This document shows, piece after piece, positions 1 through 11,908 of a stretch of 64,000 bases of DNA; positions within the stretch are counted from its first letter, which is position 1; each line of letters begins with the position of its first letter. Source of the stretch: Phylloscopus collybita (Eukaryota > Chordata > Aves > Passeriformes > Phylloscopidae); NCBI GenBank assembly GCA_027886175.1, contig JAJNNQ010000026.1:22331001-22395000 (forward strand). The letters are read 5' to 3'. The notes below the pieces were generated by a model. It did no database searches. It was not told the DNA's origin and saw nothing but the letters and a program-made list of their open reading frames with translations. The position numbers were made by a program, and so were the translations under genes.

Positions 1-2264
1 TCATGAATGTCATATATACAATAGGGCACACACACACTGAGCTGACAATTTTTAATTCCAAGTCCTGGAATTCTGGTATTTTACACAGTATAAAGTAATG
101 AAATATAAAATATGGCACATTTATGGCACATAACCCTGTTAAAATGCTACAAGCATTTATGGAGTATATCACTGTTAAAATGCAATAATAAATTGCTAAT
201 TATTAAACTAATTTAAATTCAGTGGAATTGTGTTGCTTCACACAAGTGCCATAGTGACTCACATAAAAATATGTCAGTAGTTTCTCTTCAAGGACATCAA
301 TGCAATGATAATTTTTTTCCCCCTACTCATTTAAAATAAAAATGCAAAGTGTCTGTGACCCAGGCACCCTGAGCAATGCCCCCTAGAAGAGCTGCAGGGT
401 ACACACTAACAGGAGGTTTTATGTTTCTATGGAGCAAGATACTGGTGTATTGAAGCCAGGCACGTGCCACAGTGAGAGAAAGTCTCATGAAATCTAGTAA
501 GAGTCTGCTGAAGACCGCAAACCTAGCAAAATTTTTAAAAGCTCGCAATAGTGTTGCACAGATTGTCTTCTGTGTAGAGGTCTGGGCACTTTTATTGAGT
601 CAGACTTAAAATTAACCCAGTTTTGTTTCTAAGAATACAAGTCTATTGTTAGATAAAATCAGCTCTGCAACTCCGAATCCTTGCTATGTTCTACCAAGAA
701 AAAAAAAAAAAGCCCAGTTTCATTTAGCACAGCAACATTTACAAACTGACACATTGTGAAACTCACAGTGCTTTCCACTGATATTCAAGAGGAAATTCAT
801 ACTATTAACCTCATGCAACATTTGCATTCAGACAGGCAAGGCTGTAGCTAACTATGTATTTTGTTACATTTGACACTGAACTCAAGTCTATGGTGCAGCT
901 TTAGAGCAATTTGAGAGAAGAGAAAGCTTAATACTCCGTGGCAAATTGATATGGAAAACCCAAAACATTATATGTAAAATAAACCAGCCAGGAGTTTTGG
1001 CAAAACCAATGTGCCAAGCAACTCCCATCGATTTCCACATGAGCGCAATGGAGAATTTTCAGGACCAGAGTATCTGCTAGGCTTTTACGTATAGGAACTC
1101 AAACAAAAGGAGAAAATCCTGCTTCCTCTTTCAAGGGTGTAGGTCATATGTGAGGACCAGGGAAAAAACCATAATTTCCAGAATCAATCAGTGTTACGGA
1201 AGACCTCTCTCCTGCTGCAGCATCAAGTATTCACCAATGCCAAAGCTAGATCAGACATCCAATCCAATATAGCAAATTACACGATTTGGTAGTTTGATTT
1301 TAATACAACAGCTCCTGCAAACTGCTTATTCCTCGTATCAGGTATTTAATTAAAAGCCAAAGAGCTCAAAGTCAAAAAACATCTTCATAATTCATTATGC
1401 TGTGCCTGTGTTTTGGAAGCTGGCATTGTTCCCAAGTGCCAGTTTCCCAGTCAGTTTGGTCAATTCCTATTTCAGGGATGCAAACCTTTCCTGTATCTCT
1501 GACAATGACTGACTGCATGAGAAGTGGGGGCTTTTAAAGATAACCTTTGTATTACAACAACATATTCTAAAAATAGGGTTTCAAAAACATTTTGAAAAAG
1601 CCACAGTAACACTGCCTGTGTCATGAAAGTACCTCATATTATAGAAATCTCAACTTGATCCCTCATATAGCAGCTAGGAGAACCAGAATAACCAAAAGGA
1701 ACAGCCCTGAAGAGGACAGATTTATACAGATTAAGGTAGCTGTTATAAATTAAACAAATCCCAGTCTATCTTAACTGCACTGGAGACCTCGAACACAGTT
1801 CAAAAATTAAAGATTAGCTCAAGACAGAGCATTTTTTCTTCACCTTCACCATATCCTCTGCCTGATGATCTCCAGTTCTTGGAGCCACCTCACAGAAAGC
1901 CATGCTATATTAAGAGGCCTCTGTGACAGACAGATTTACATCCCAGCACTCCTGAGTTGGAAGTTCCTGTATGACCTAATAATTCAGTAAACCTCTGAAA
2001 TAGGCCTCTTGATCAATTACTGATTATCATTGCTATTACTGAGATTTATTCTAGGCACAAACAAGGTAGGTAGAAGTCTATGGCAGTTATGCTCAGACAG
2101 TGAAAGAAGCAGGTCCTCATCCCCTATATTTATTTTTACATCTTTCATCTGATAAAAGAAGGTATATTAGTCCTTCAGACAAGGCACTTTAGGTTAAAGA
2201 GTATGGGAATACAAACCACTTATGGTTAAAAAGATAAGAAAAACAGGACTGAACCAAGTTAACT
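1..2264. other. AT-rich intergenic DNA, no gene seen
   Basis: I see no splice-bounded open segment, RNA gene or clear repeat in this stretch. It is AT-rich and its longest ATG-started open frame is 73 codons (327-548, minus), without recognisable protein features. In the human order, the interval upstream of SNHG5 is a gene-poor region towards HTR1E, and this would fit. Confidence 0.6.
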
Positions 2265-2573
2265 TGTTGCTGTGGAACACAAAGAAGGGAGACGCGGAGT
2301 AGTGATTTCAGAAGGCTGCTGTGGACTCCTCATGGAGGAGCCCCAGGTTTATTTTCCAAACCTCTTTTATACTTTTTACAAATGTGCCCACCTTAGAGGT
2401 GGGACCCCTGGAACCATTGGTCACTCACAGAGACCACCACGTGAACTCCCTCCTCTGGGAAAGCCTGTGGAAAAACACGATCGTTTACAGAGAGTGACCT
2501 TGTTTACCAGTTTCGGTCCCTGGGAACAGAATTTCCTAAAACCAACACATGGCAGGCACGAATCGTGGCAACA
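2265..2573 (-). mobile_element. Solo LTR (~309 bp), endogenous retrovirus
   Basis: On the minus strand the element begins TGTTGCCACG and ends in CA. Inside it are a TATA-like TATAAAAGAGG, an AATAAA polyadenylation signal and the GGCTCCTCC segment typical of an R/U5 region. It is flanked by TTAACT on the left (2259-2264) and TTACCT on the right (2574-2579), a 6-bp target-site duplication with one mismatch. No internal retroviral sequence follows, so this is a solo LTR left by recombination. It is the same family as 12258-12561, which lies in the opposite orientation. A 6-bp duplication suggests a class II (ERVK-like) family; the family name is not established. An open frame over 2272-2673 is only a product of the LTR sequence. 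Confidence 0.88.
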
Positions 2574-2998
2574 TTACCTTAGAGACACTACAAGGCTATT
2601 AATACTTCTGCAAATTGTTTCTGAGAGCAGGCTCATCAACTTGTCTGATATTTATGGATTTTCTTCCATTTAAGAGGATTGGCATCTCCTGCTCTTGTAG
2701 GGCCCATGACAATGGTCTCTAGAGAACTTCTCTTTCAAGAAACCTGGAACCCTAGGAAACACCATTTTAATCAGATGCAGCTGTTTGTTGTCCTCTTTTT
2801 GCTCATGGAAACTGAGGCACGGAGATGACACAGCTTCCCAAGGGCAGGCAGGCAGCAACCTTGACAAGGAGAAATGACTCCCTGAGCATCTGGAGCACCT
2901 GCCCAGTGGCCCAGCCATGAGCTCAGGACGCCCTTAAGACCCTCATGCAGGTAGTCGAGCAGCAGCAGCATGAGTATCAATTACTTGTTCATGCTTGG
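2574..2998. other. Unassigned sequence upstream of a poly(A) tract
   Basis: This is moderately GC-richer than its surroundings and ends directly in 32 adenines. It may be the 3' end of a retroposed transcript, but I do not recognise the body and see no matching target-site duplication. Confidence 0.3.

Positions 2999-3030
<32 letters not shown>
2999..3030 (+). repeat. Poly(A) tract, 32 A
   Basis: An uninterrupted run of 32 A follows ATGCTTGG and precedes GGCAGATGATG. CR1, the main avian retroposon, does not leave poly(A) tails, so a run this long is less expected in a bird than in a mammal. Confidence 0.95.
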
Positions 3031-3034
<4 letters not shown>

Positions 3035-6000
3035 GATGATGTCCCCAAGCCTGTGTTGAAGAGACTTTCTTCTGGAAAATGAAGGCATTCAGAAACCTGT
3101 GTTTTACCTTCTACAGGACTGGAAAAGGCCAATGTGACCCTGGGAGCACAGACACCTTTCTGAACTCTTAACACTGTAAGCAGCCCCCTGCAAATCTTTT
3201 ATGGACAGGCAGCCACACAAACCAGTTTCAGCTTGCTCAGGCCTTTTAAATGGAAATAAATTTTTCAACCTCTCTTGTCACTGACAGCATTTACCAGCCT
3301 AGAAGTCTCGTAAATGTATAGCTTGTGTTAAATTGCCCTCTAGAGGACACAACACAGAGGCAAGAGAGTGAAGAGCTGGAAACCAATTGTAGCAATTTTT
3401 TTTAAAGCAGCAAAACTACCACAGTAATGCCATGCTGTTCTTTCAATATATTAGGAGAGAAATCTGATTGTACAATTGCCCTTTGCTCCATTTTGCTTCA
3501 AGGGCGTAAAATCCTGTACTACAAAATAAAACTGTAGTTTCAAGACGAGGAGGTAGATCTTCACAGATCAAAGGTGGAGTTCTGTTTTTCAGACAGGGAG
3601 CTGCACTCTTCATTTGTAATTTGCTTTAAGGAGAGCTGGATGAGTTTTTTTGATTAGAAATGGATTTCTACTGATCAGAGTCAACTCTCTTTCTTCACAC
3701 CCGTTCAACCCTGAGCTTCTCAAAATCATTTCTCACCATGCTTAGTTGATAGGGTTTTGCAAAAAGAACCCCTATGGGGAAAAAAATCGGTAACTGTTTC
3801 AGCCCTTTGTTCTTACAACAGGAATTTTATAGATTCCTTTAATTTTTCCATTTTATAGAAAGTTATCTTTAAATTTGAAAAAATGGCTATATCCCTTACC
3901 TGGACATTTTCACCCTTAATAAGCCTGCCTACCCATGTAAAAAGGAAACAAATAGTATTACATATCTTAGGGGTAAAATATGTGATTAGGGCCATCTGGT
4001 TTAATTAAAAAAGATAAATAGCAAATCAAAGCATTTTCACCTTCTGTAACACCCACGGAGTGGGAATACAATACGTAAGAACAAGTACTGGGGTGAATGG
4101 AGGTAGAAAACACCAAGAAATCTGTTTGGGGGTATCTGGGGGAAAATTCATACCTATTCAAAGTTTACCACTATGAATTTATATCAGAGAAGTCTCCTTT
4201 TTTGAGGAAACCAGAAAGAGGTGTACTGTCACATAAGCTAAAACAATGCATTAGTCATAAATTATTACAGGCAGTTAGGAAACCTGTTAATCCTTTAATG
4301 CAGTATTATATTAAAAAATAGAAAACAATAAATTTTGGTGGCTATACCTGTAAACCACAGCTACTTTACCAAAATAACAGTGGCAGCATTACTGTAGGTT
4401 GCAAATGACAAGACTGAAAAATGAGAGGAAGCTGTAGAAGCCAAGGTCCCTGATATGATACAGCAAGATGAGAAATTATGTGGCTCACACTGATACCTTT
4501 CCCAGACACCTGCCCTACCCCTCTGATGGATATTGCTGGCCCCAAGGCAAGGTAATCGGATGCACTACTAATTAGTTTCCAAATTGCTGTAAATTTCCAT
4601 ATTCATGTAAGGTGATTCCTCTTTCAGTGTACCTTAACATAACAAGCTGAAAGCCTGGTGTTCCAGGAAAACCAGAATGAGTGGATTGGATGTGCTTTGT
4701 ACAGGCAAGGGAAATGAACTGGAATTACACTGATCTAATTTCTTTGAGTATCATCCATGTTGACCATTAAAAATTGAAGTTACAAAGTTAATTACAGTAA
4801 TTATTTCTCTGCACACAAATCAGTCATCTCCCTCAGTATTCACGGGTGCAAACCCTTAGGGCCCTATGTATGTCTGGTTTGCTTAAGTGTTTGCCATCCT
4901 GGTTATTATTCACAAAAGATAAAACATCCTTTTTCCAGTCTTTTCCTTTGATCTCTGCAGACTGGGATTAGTTGCAGCTAATTTATGCTGTCTCTCTATT
5001 TGGGAACAAAGACCTGTTCTAATTTTCCCCCCTCCCACATCTATGTGAGAAGATAAATGTACCATCTTGAAACTTGAAACAAGAATTCCAAGTATAACTC
5101 TAAAGCCCATGGTGCACTCTGAAATGAACTTCCCTTTGTAATTACTTCAGTCCTGAGACCCATGGTATCAAAGGGCAGTTGACATCTGCAAAACTTTTAC
5201 CTAAGTATTTACAAACGGTTGAAAGAAAAGGAACAATACAGAAAGAGAAATGTAACAAGAATGCAAACCCATAAATCTGGTGTGGAAGACATATTATTCA
5301 CGTCACGTTGTACTCTCATGATACATGAGAACTGCATAATAATTTGATTGGTGCATTTCTAGAATTGTATATGGTATGTCTCTGCTGCCTCTGCAGATTA
5401 CAGATAGGGACACTGTATTAGTGTGGGGATGAGAAAAATAAGTTAAGGCATTCATTTTACAAAGCACTAAAATAGAACCATAATATCAAATCAATGTCAG
5501 CTACTGTAAAACATGTATAGTAAAAATGTGATCAATTTAGGCTTACTCATGACTTTGCTGGAAAGCTTTCAAACTGATTTGAATAAGAGCATCATATTAC
5601 AAAAATGGAGCTGAGCTGTATGTATCTCATCCAGCCTTCTCCTTTTAAGAAGGTATTTGTTGGTGCCTACCACTCTGCAATATGACCACCCTTCAAAATC
5701 TTTCTCTGAGAAAGATTTCAAAATACTGTGTGAGGAGCTGCAGGTTCTTTCAGTGGGCTAGAGTGGAAGCAATTCTAGTGCAGCAATTCACTACCATCTT
5801 CCATGCTCTCACCAGGTTCTCAGAGATCACTTAATGTATTAATATTTAGCATTCTATAAATTATTTCAACTAAGTAACCAAAAGATTGCTATTACATTCA
5901 CAAAAAAGTAAAAAGTAAAAATTTTGGGATCAAACATTGAGGACCTTGAGTTATTGTAAAGAGACGGAAAAGGCTCTGGGAGGTGGAAATTTGCAGAAAA

Positions 6001-6515
6001 TAAAGCTTCAGTCATCCCACTTGCTGTGATGAAGAATCTCATCCTTTGAGTCTAGCCCTTGTCATTTTCTGCCGGCCTTGAAAATACAGATGCAAGACAC
6101 ACATCTGTCTGTTGATGTAGCACCATGACCACCACAAGGTGATCAAAAAGCACAGTACCACTGAATGGGCACCCTTGTGTCACCCATGCACCTCTGCCAC
6201 ATCAGGTTCAGCCTTCACCACCCAGGGCTGAGCTTGGTTTGCTTGCTGATCTGACTGGGAACTAATCTTACTGAAGTCTTAGTTGAGGAATGAACACCTG
6301 AAGCACAGCTTGAGCCAATACAAGAGCAGTGATGGGGACATGCACTGATAGCTGGGATAATAACATTCTGCAATCAGACTGCCTTTAGTCCACCATGAAA
6401 CTGTGGGACTAATGTACACCAAAACCCCCAACAGTTCTGAAGAACTGCATTGCTCTCATTTAGGGACTATGGGTAGAGAGTTTGATTCCTGAGCCATGGA
6501 GCTTTCCATCAACAG

Positions 6516-6645
6516 CTATTTCTCATCCTCTGGAAAAAGTCTCTGAATTACAATACCATAGGTCCTGCCTTGCACAAGAATAAGTTTGTCTGCTTGTTTG
6601 AAACAAATACAAATTGCTGCACTACCGGGCATGACAATAATGTAT
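6516..6645 (-). other. Exon-like open segment, unassigned
   Basis: On the minus strand a strong acceptor, a pyrimidine run followed by CACAG, is followed by 43 open codons ending in a TAG stop. The deduced peptide contains the stretches YIIVMPGSAAICICFKQ and GRTYGIVIQRLF. A second segment upstream on the same strand (about 6802-6870) lies behind a CCCTTTCAAG acceptor, ends at a GTATGA donor, and can be read in a compatible phase. I do not recognise the product. Random occurrence in AT-rich DNA is quite possible, so this is a candidate terminal exon only. Confidence 0.2.
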
Positions 6646-7235
6646 CTGTGAAAAGAAAAGCACCTACACAAATTAACTATATGCCAGACTTTACCTGACA
6701 TCCATTTAAGGGTAATACTACAGTGAGAGGACACTCTTAGAGCAACATGACATGTAATTAAATGAGAAATCAAGATCTGAGGTTTGTTGTATGTATCATA
6801 CCTTTTTCTTGGACAATGGTCCAATCCAGGGAGACTGTTCATCAACAGCATGAGAGAACATGTCTTGAAAGGGACAACACACATTTGTTACTGTGGTACA
6901 GTGGGTCTGCTGTAAATCACACAGACTAACAAACCAGCCAGCAGCAGTAGCTCATGGGTACTGGACATTTTTAGATGGGCAGAGTAAATTTATTGTCAGA
7001 GATAAACCACACTTCATCATCTTTCCCCTTCACTGAGGGAAATCAGGAAGTTCAATAACACAATATTCATTTACAGAAACACCTTTGAAACAGATGTTGA
7101 AGGACTGTTAAGAGAAGATGTTTGCAGAGTATTTTGTAAACAATCTATGGAACCATATAAGAAACTTAATACCTTATAGCTTGAAAACCTATTCATACAC
7201 TTAGCTTACACAGAAAAAGTGTGAATTACTAAGTC

Positions 7236-7267
7236 AACTTTAATGTTTCTCAACTTTAATGTTTCTC
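7236..7267. repeat. 16-bp tandem duplication
   Basis: Two adjacent identical copies of AACTTTAATGTTTCTC are visible. This looks like a recent small tandem duplication without obvious function. Confidence 0.9.
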
Positions 7268-10200
7268 ATCTGTGTTCTTCCGGTGACAGAAGCAGAAATA
7301 CTATGCTACATCCAACAGTGTCATGCAGTGCTACTGGTAGTGTGGCCTTATTTTTGCTTATCTTTGCAGTCAAGTGTGAAGTGACCTTGAGACACTGAGA
7401 TTTTTCCTCTCAGTCTGTACCACCTGTGAGTCCCAGGAAAACTGGGCTCCTCCTTGCAGAAGTCTACTCCACTTGTCTGACTGAAGGTCCATGGAGGTGG
7501 GCTGTATAGCTGTCCTATGATTTCTAGGGTAGCTCTGCACTGATGATGTCCAGAGTACTGTGAGACTCCCTGCACCTCAGACATACATTTCACAGCAAAA
7601 AAATTCTACTTATTTATGTTCTTTGTTACCCCTGCAAACAGTTTTGTCCCGATCTGCACTTCCTTATCTTATGGCAGCTGTAGAGCTGTTCATAGCCGTG
7701 GGGTCTCCAGTGCCAGGACAGGGCCCTATCTCTTATCATCCCTTGCCTGCATTCCTCTGTGCTGTGTTCCATTTTTCCATTTCTCAAGGCTGATGCTATC
7801 ACTCCAGGGCTGTATTTCTCTACACTACATCACTGTGTTAGAGCCATAAATGTCTCATTCCACCTACAGAATAACTGTCTGCTAAAATATCTATACAGAA
7901 CCATGGTTGTATAACACAAAGAAACACAAAAGCAAAAGAAATTAACCACTGCCACCTGGTCAATTAGAGAAACTACTGTCACAGCTAGACCAAGCGAAAC
8001 CAAGCTACAAACATGTCAAGAAAAGCTCAGACAGAGCAAGCCGAACAAATCACAGTCACTCTGCCTTGCAGATTCAATACAAAGATCATGGTCTGCTACC
8101 CGAGAACAGCAATCCTATGCTGCAAGGACAAGGCTCTCATTCCTAGATCTATACATCCTGATTCCTGTTTTTTTTTCCCCCTTCCTCTGGGGAAAAAACC
8201 CCAATCTTCTTTCTCTTGTGAACAGATCAAGTTACCAGCATTTAACTTCTCCGGAAGTAATTCACTTGCTCCATGCCTGCTGATATCCTAATGTTAATTA
8301 ATAACTCTGAGCTGCTATTACCTGCTCACCTGCCACCATAGTCCAAATGGTTTGCTTTATCTCTGGAGAACTGCATGAGCATGCTGGATGTACCATGGAT
8401 CATGCCCATGAATATTAGATGTCAAAGTTTAAACATCCCATTAAACAGCTTGATTTCTCATTACAGTAACGGTATAGAGGCCTCAAAATTGTACATCCTT
8501 GATGGTGAGACCAGATTATTTTAAGCTGTAGCCTCACTCTTAAACTGCAGCTTCATAAAGAGACTCTGAGACAAGGCACAGCTTTGTGGTCATTGCAGCA
8601 ATATACAACTTAGCAATGCAAGCACTTTCATATTTTTGTTTCTGAAATGAAACAAATGTCATGCACCCATGACATTGCACAGTCCTACTTTTCAAGAGAT
8701 GGGGATGCTTTGCTTAGAATTTCAAGAGCTTTTCAGAGACTTTCCTTTGCTCACGGTCACTGGCAGCAGAGGGCATTGTGTCTTATTTTTAAGATGCTCA
8801 CCCAAATTATTCTGTTGTCTCCATTTTGGTATTTCTCAGTGACATAAGTTTCGACTAAAGGTCTAGTAAAGTCAGTTGAAGGACTTCTGATGTCAGTGGA
8901 TGCTGAGTTATTATAATTGTAACCTGGAACACTTCTATGTATTATCTTTCTGGTCTATTCTCATATCACACAAATAACATGAAGCAAGTTTTTATTTCAT
9001 TAACAAGAACTACTGTGTCAGATTTTGTCTACAGCCGTTTGCTTCCTGATCTCCCACACAATTCTTCTTGCTGATTTTCCTCCTTGCATCACTCCTTGCA
9101 TTTCTGTATAGCCAGTCAAGTGCGCTAATAATCCACATTATTTGTACACTGTTTCAAAACAATCCATCTCAGTCTTCTTTTTCCTGCTGGATGGTTTCCA
9201 TGAGGGCAGTTGCTCCATCACTAACCATGCTATGTTTCTCCGACCAGGCAGTCACCCAAAAGTCTGTAATTAAATTTGACTCATGTTTTCAAGTGTGGAT
9301 GAGATTCAGGACATATTGACTTATCCCTCTAAGAATCTACCTTCAGGATGTTTTTAAACTACCATCTGCCAATGCTACAAGCAAACCATTTCTGTCATTT
9401 TACTTGTGAATGTGATTTAAACAAACGTTTTTTGGTGTAAGGCCTTTCACAAGTTCTCTCCTTGGCAATTGTTTCCTGCACTCTTTAAATACATCCCAAA
9501 CTGAAGTCTAACCATACAGAGAAATTTAACTCTTTATTGCTAAAGCATAGTAAACAAATAGAGGTTACTGAGCTTACATTGCCAAGACTGCTCTCCCCAG
9601 ACACCACCAGCCTCAGCACATCCCCATGCTGCCTCCAGTGCCACAGAATACTCCCTGTGCATTGCAGCATGCCCTATGCAAAGTTTTCCATATACAGCTC
9701 AAAGGGTAGAAAAGCTTCTATACAGCATTTGTGGTTGTAACAGCCATCAGTCAACCACTGCACCAACATATCTCTGGCCAGAGCACCTCATGTTGCTGTA
9801 AGACAGGAGAAAGGACTGGGAAACGGGTTTGTCTGCGATGGAGGATGTGATGTACAGGACTCATAATTCAATCAAAAATAAATCGAAATAGAACATCAAT
9901 AACTATCAATAATAAATTGCATAATTAATTGCAATAATGTCTCATAGCTAAATTCATAGTCACAGTATATTTTCAAATTTTACTACTTTTGACAAGTTCA
10001 TCCTCCTGTCCCAACTTTGCCATGCATATGAATAGAACCACTTATAGGAAAAGTAAAAAACCTATGAGAGAGTCACTAGCATTTCTAATTGATTTCTTCT
10101 GTTTTAATAATCACAATCGACCCTCCTTGGGGGAGCAATTTCCTGGTGCTGGCAGAGGAGGCCTTCTGTAGAACTGCCAGCCTCTTCAATACAGTTCATT

Positions 10201-10347
10201 AACATAGCTAAAAGTCAACTTTTACGACCGTCATTTCAGAAACATCCATACTACAAATCATTTACTATTTCTGAGGAGAAGACCATGCTTGAAAATGAAA
10301 TGAGCACATTAACCCAAAAGGATCTGTCACTGCTTCATTTATTTCAG

Positions 10348-10393
10348 GTGAAATGCACATTTTTGAAACCAGATTTCTTTGAAGAAGCAACTG
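10348..10393 (+). other. Exon-like open segment 1 of candidate chain
   Basis: A strong acceptor (CTTCATTTATTTCAG) precedes 15 open codons plus one base, followed by a GTAACT donor. The peptide contains KCTFLKPDFFEEAT. The leftover base fits the phase needed by the next open segment at 10718-10839. Function unknown; unproven. Confidence 0.22.
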
Positions 10394-10717
10394 GTAACTG
10401 ACAATTCAGTTAGAATCAATATTTTTCTGTTAAGTTACTTAACAAACACTGTCTGGTTTCAATCTTTTCAAACCATACTTAACAGTCTACTTTATGAAGC
10501 AGTCAGGTATGAGCTTATGGGTCTGTTGGGCCATAAAATAAAAAAGCAGTGTCATGAAGATAAAGTGCAATGCAAATCTCCACAGCCCATACTCACATGA
10601 CTTTAATGCCAGCAATCTACATAATTCTTATTCTAGTACTTTACAGTTCTAGTCCCTCAAATTTTCCCCCAGAGTGATGTAGTGGATAGTGCTGATCCTT
10701 CTGTTTCTTGCTTTCAG

Positions 10718-10839
10718 CATCTCAAATCAAAAATGCTCTGAAAGAGAGACATCAGACCTCCTGGCCAAAGGAAGAGTTGTTTAAGACACTGGTGGTGAAG
10801 CTCATAATGACCAAAAGAAGCAGGAGGATAAGAAGAAGG
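10718..10839 (+). other. Exon-like open segment 2 of candidate chain
   Basis: This has a strong acceptor (TTCTGTTTCTTGCTTTCAG) and a GTAAGA donor around 122 nt. After the two bases that complete the previous codon, 40 codons are open, giving a basic, helix-prone peptide (SQIKNALKERH, KEELFKTLVVKL, RSRRIRRR). An open frame also continues past the donor, so the end is uncertain. I do not recognise the family. Confidence 0.25.
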
Positions 10840-11908
10840 GTAAGAAGTGCGGGAGAAGATCACCAAGCTGGTATCTGGACAAGACTCAGGTACATGAATC
10901 TGCCATCTCCCACAGGACACTGCCAGGCCACTCTCTTCCCACCCCACTCCTTATTCCACTGCCTGACATTTTCTGTCTTATATGAGAAACAGAGGCTGAA
11001 GAGACCTCACAGGGAGGGTGTTTCTTTTTATCTTTTCTGTTAGAGTTGGGATTAAATGCTTGAGAGACAGTGTTTCGTGTTCGGACTCAGATGTTTATTA
11101 ATTCTTATCTATGTTACAGTCTCACAAGCTGTGAGTTCTACCATCCAGACCCATGAAAAAAGAGGACTAGCCTACGCCCTAAAACCTCCATCTTGCTTTA
11201 TATATATATTACTATATTCTAAAACCTTAAACTCTAAGTTTTCCACCATGTGATATTGTGCACTTCTATTCAAACTACACACTCATAATCCCAGTGCTAT
11301 CATTCAATTTTGGAAGCCTTTTCCAAGGCCTCTGGTCAAATGCAGTGTTTTTTGGGGGGTCAGTGCCTGTCAGCACAGAAAGTACCCAGGGTTCCAAAAG
11401 GAGAGGACCATCAAGGGACAATGAAAAGTACATCCCATTTACACAAAATAGCATGGAAATGCACCTTGCAGAAAGAATGTGGAGAGGCTAAATACGTAGT
11501 TAAAATTTGTTTTCCCACAGAAAAGCTTTAGACGATACCAAGTAACTCTCTCCAAATGAAGGAACTGCAAGCACTTAAACTGAGATAATTACCACAGTGG
11601 ACTTTGGGGTTTGTATATATTTGCATTAAAGGGTAATTATTTGTGGATTTCATTTGTATTTCAAAACGGACAGATAGTTGTCCTTTACAAGCCGAGCTTT
11701 ACTTTTTACTGGGCTGAACAAATTAAAAATTGTTAGAATTTTTCTGAGTGATCAAGTGAGGCTCTGACCCCTACAGACAAGAGGCCCTTGAGTAAGCTTA
11801 AAATGCATTTTTTCTTGTGTAAGTGACTAGAGTGTGTAAAGCACTGATAGCATAGCACATTAGGCAAACAAAATGAGTGGGCAAGAAAAGCTTATATGAA
11901 TGGACCAC

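Larger units (their letters stand above)
3031..10347. other. AT-rich intergenic DNA with a few open segments
   Basis: No recognised gene. Contents I can name are a 16-bp tandem duplication at 7236-7267 and a minus-strand open segment behind a good splice acceptor at 6516-6645. Other ATG-started open frames here are under 100 codons and lack supporting signals. Confidence 0.5.

Noticed and set aside
2272..2673. 133-codon plus-strand open frame
   Set aside because: It runs through the antisense strand of a solo LTR; no retroviral or host protein features.
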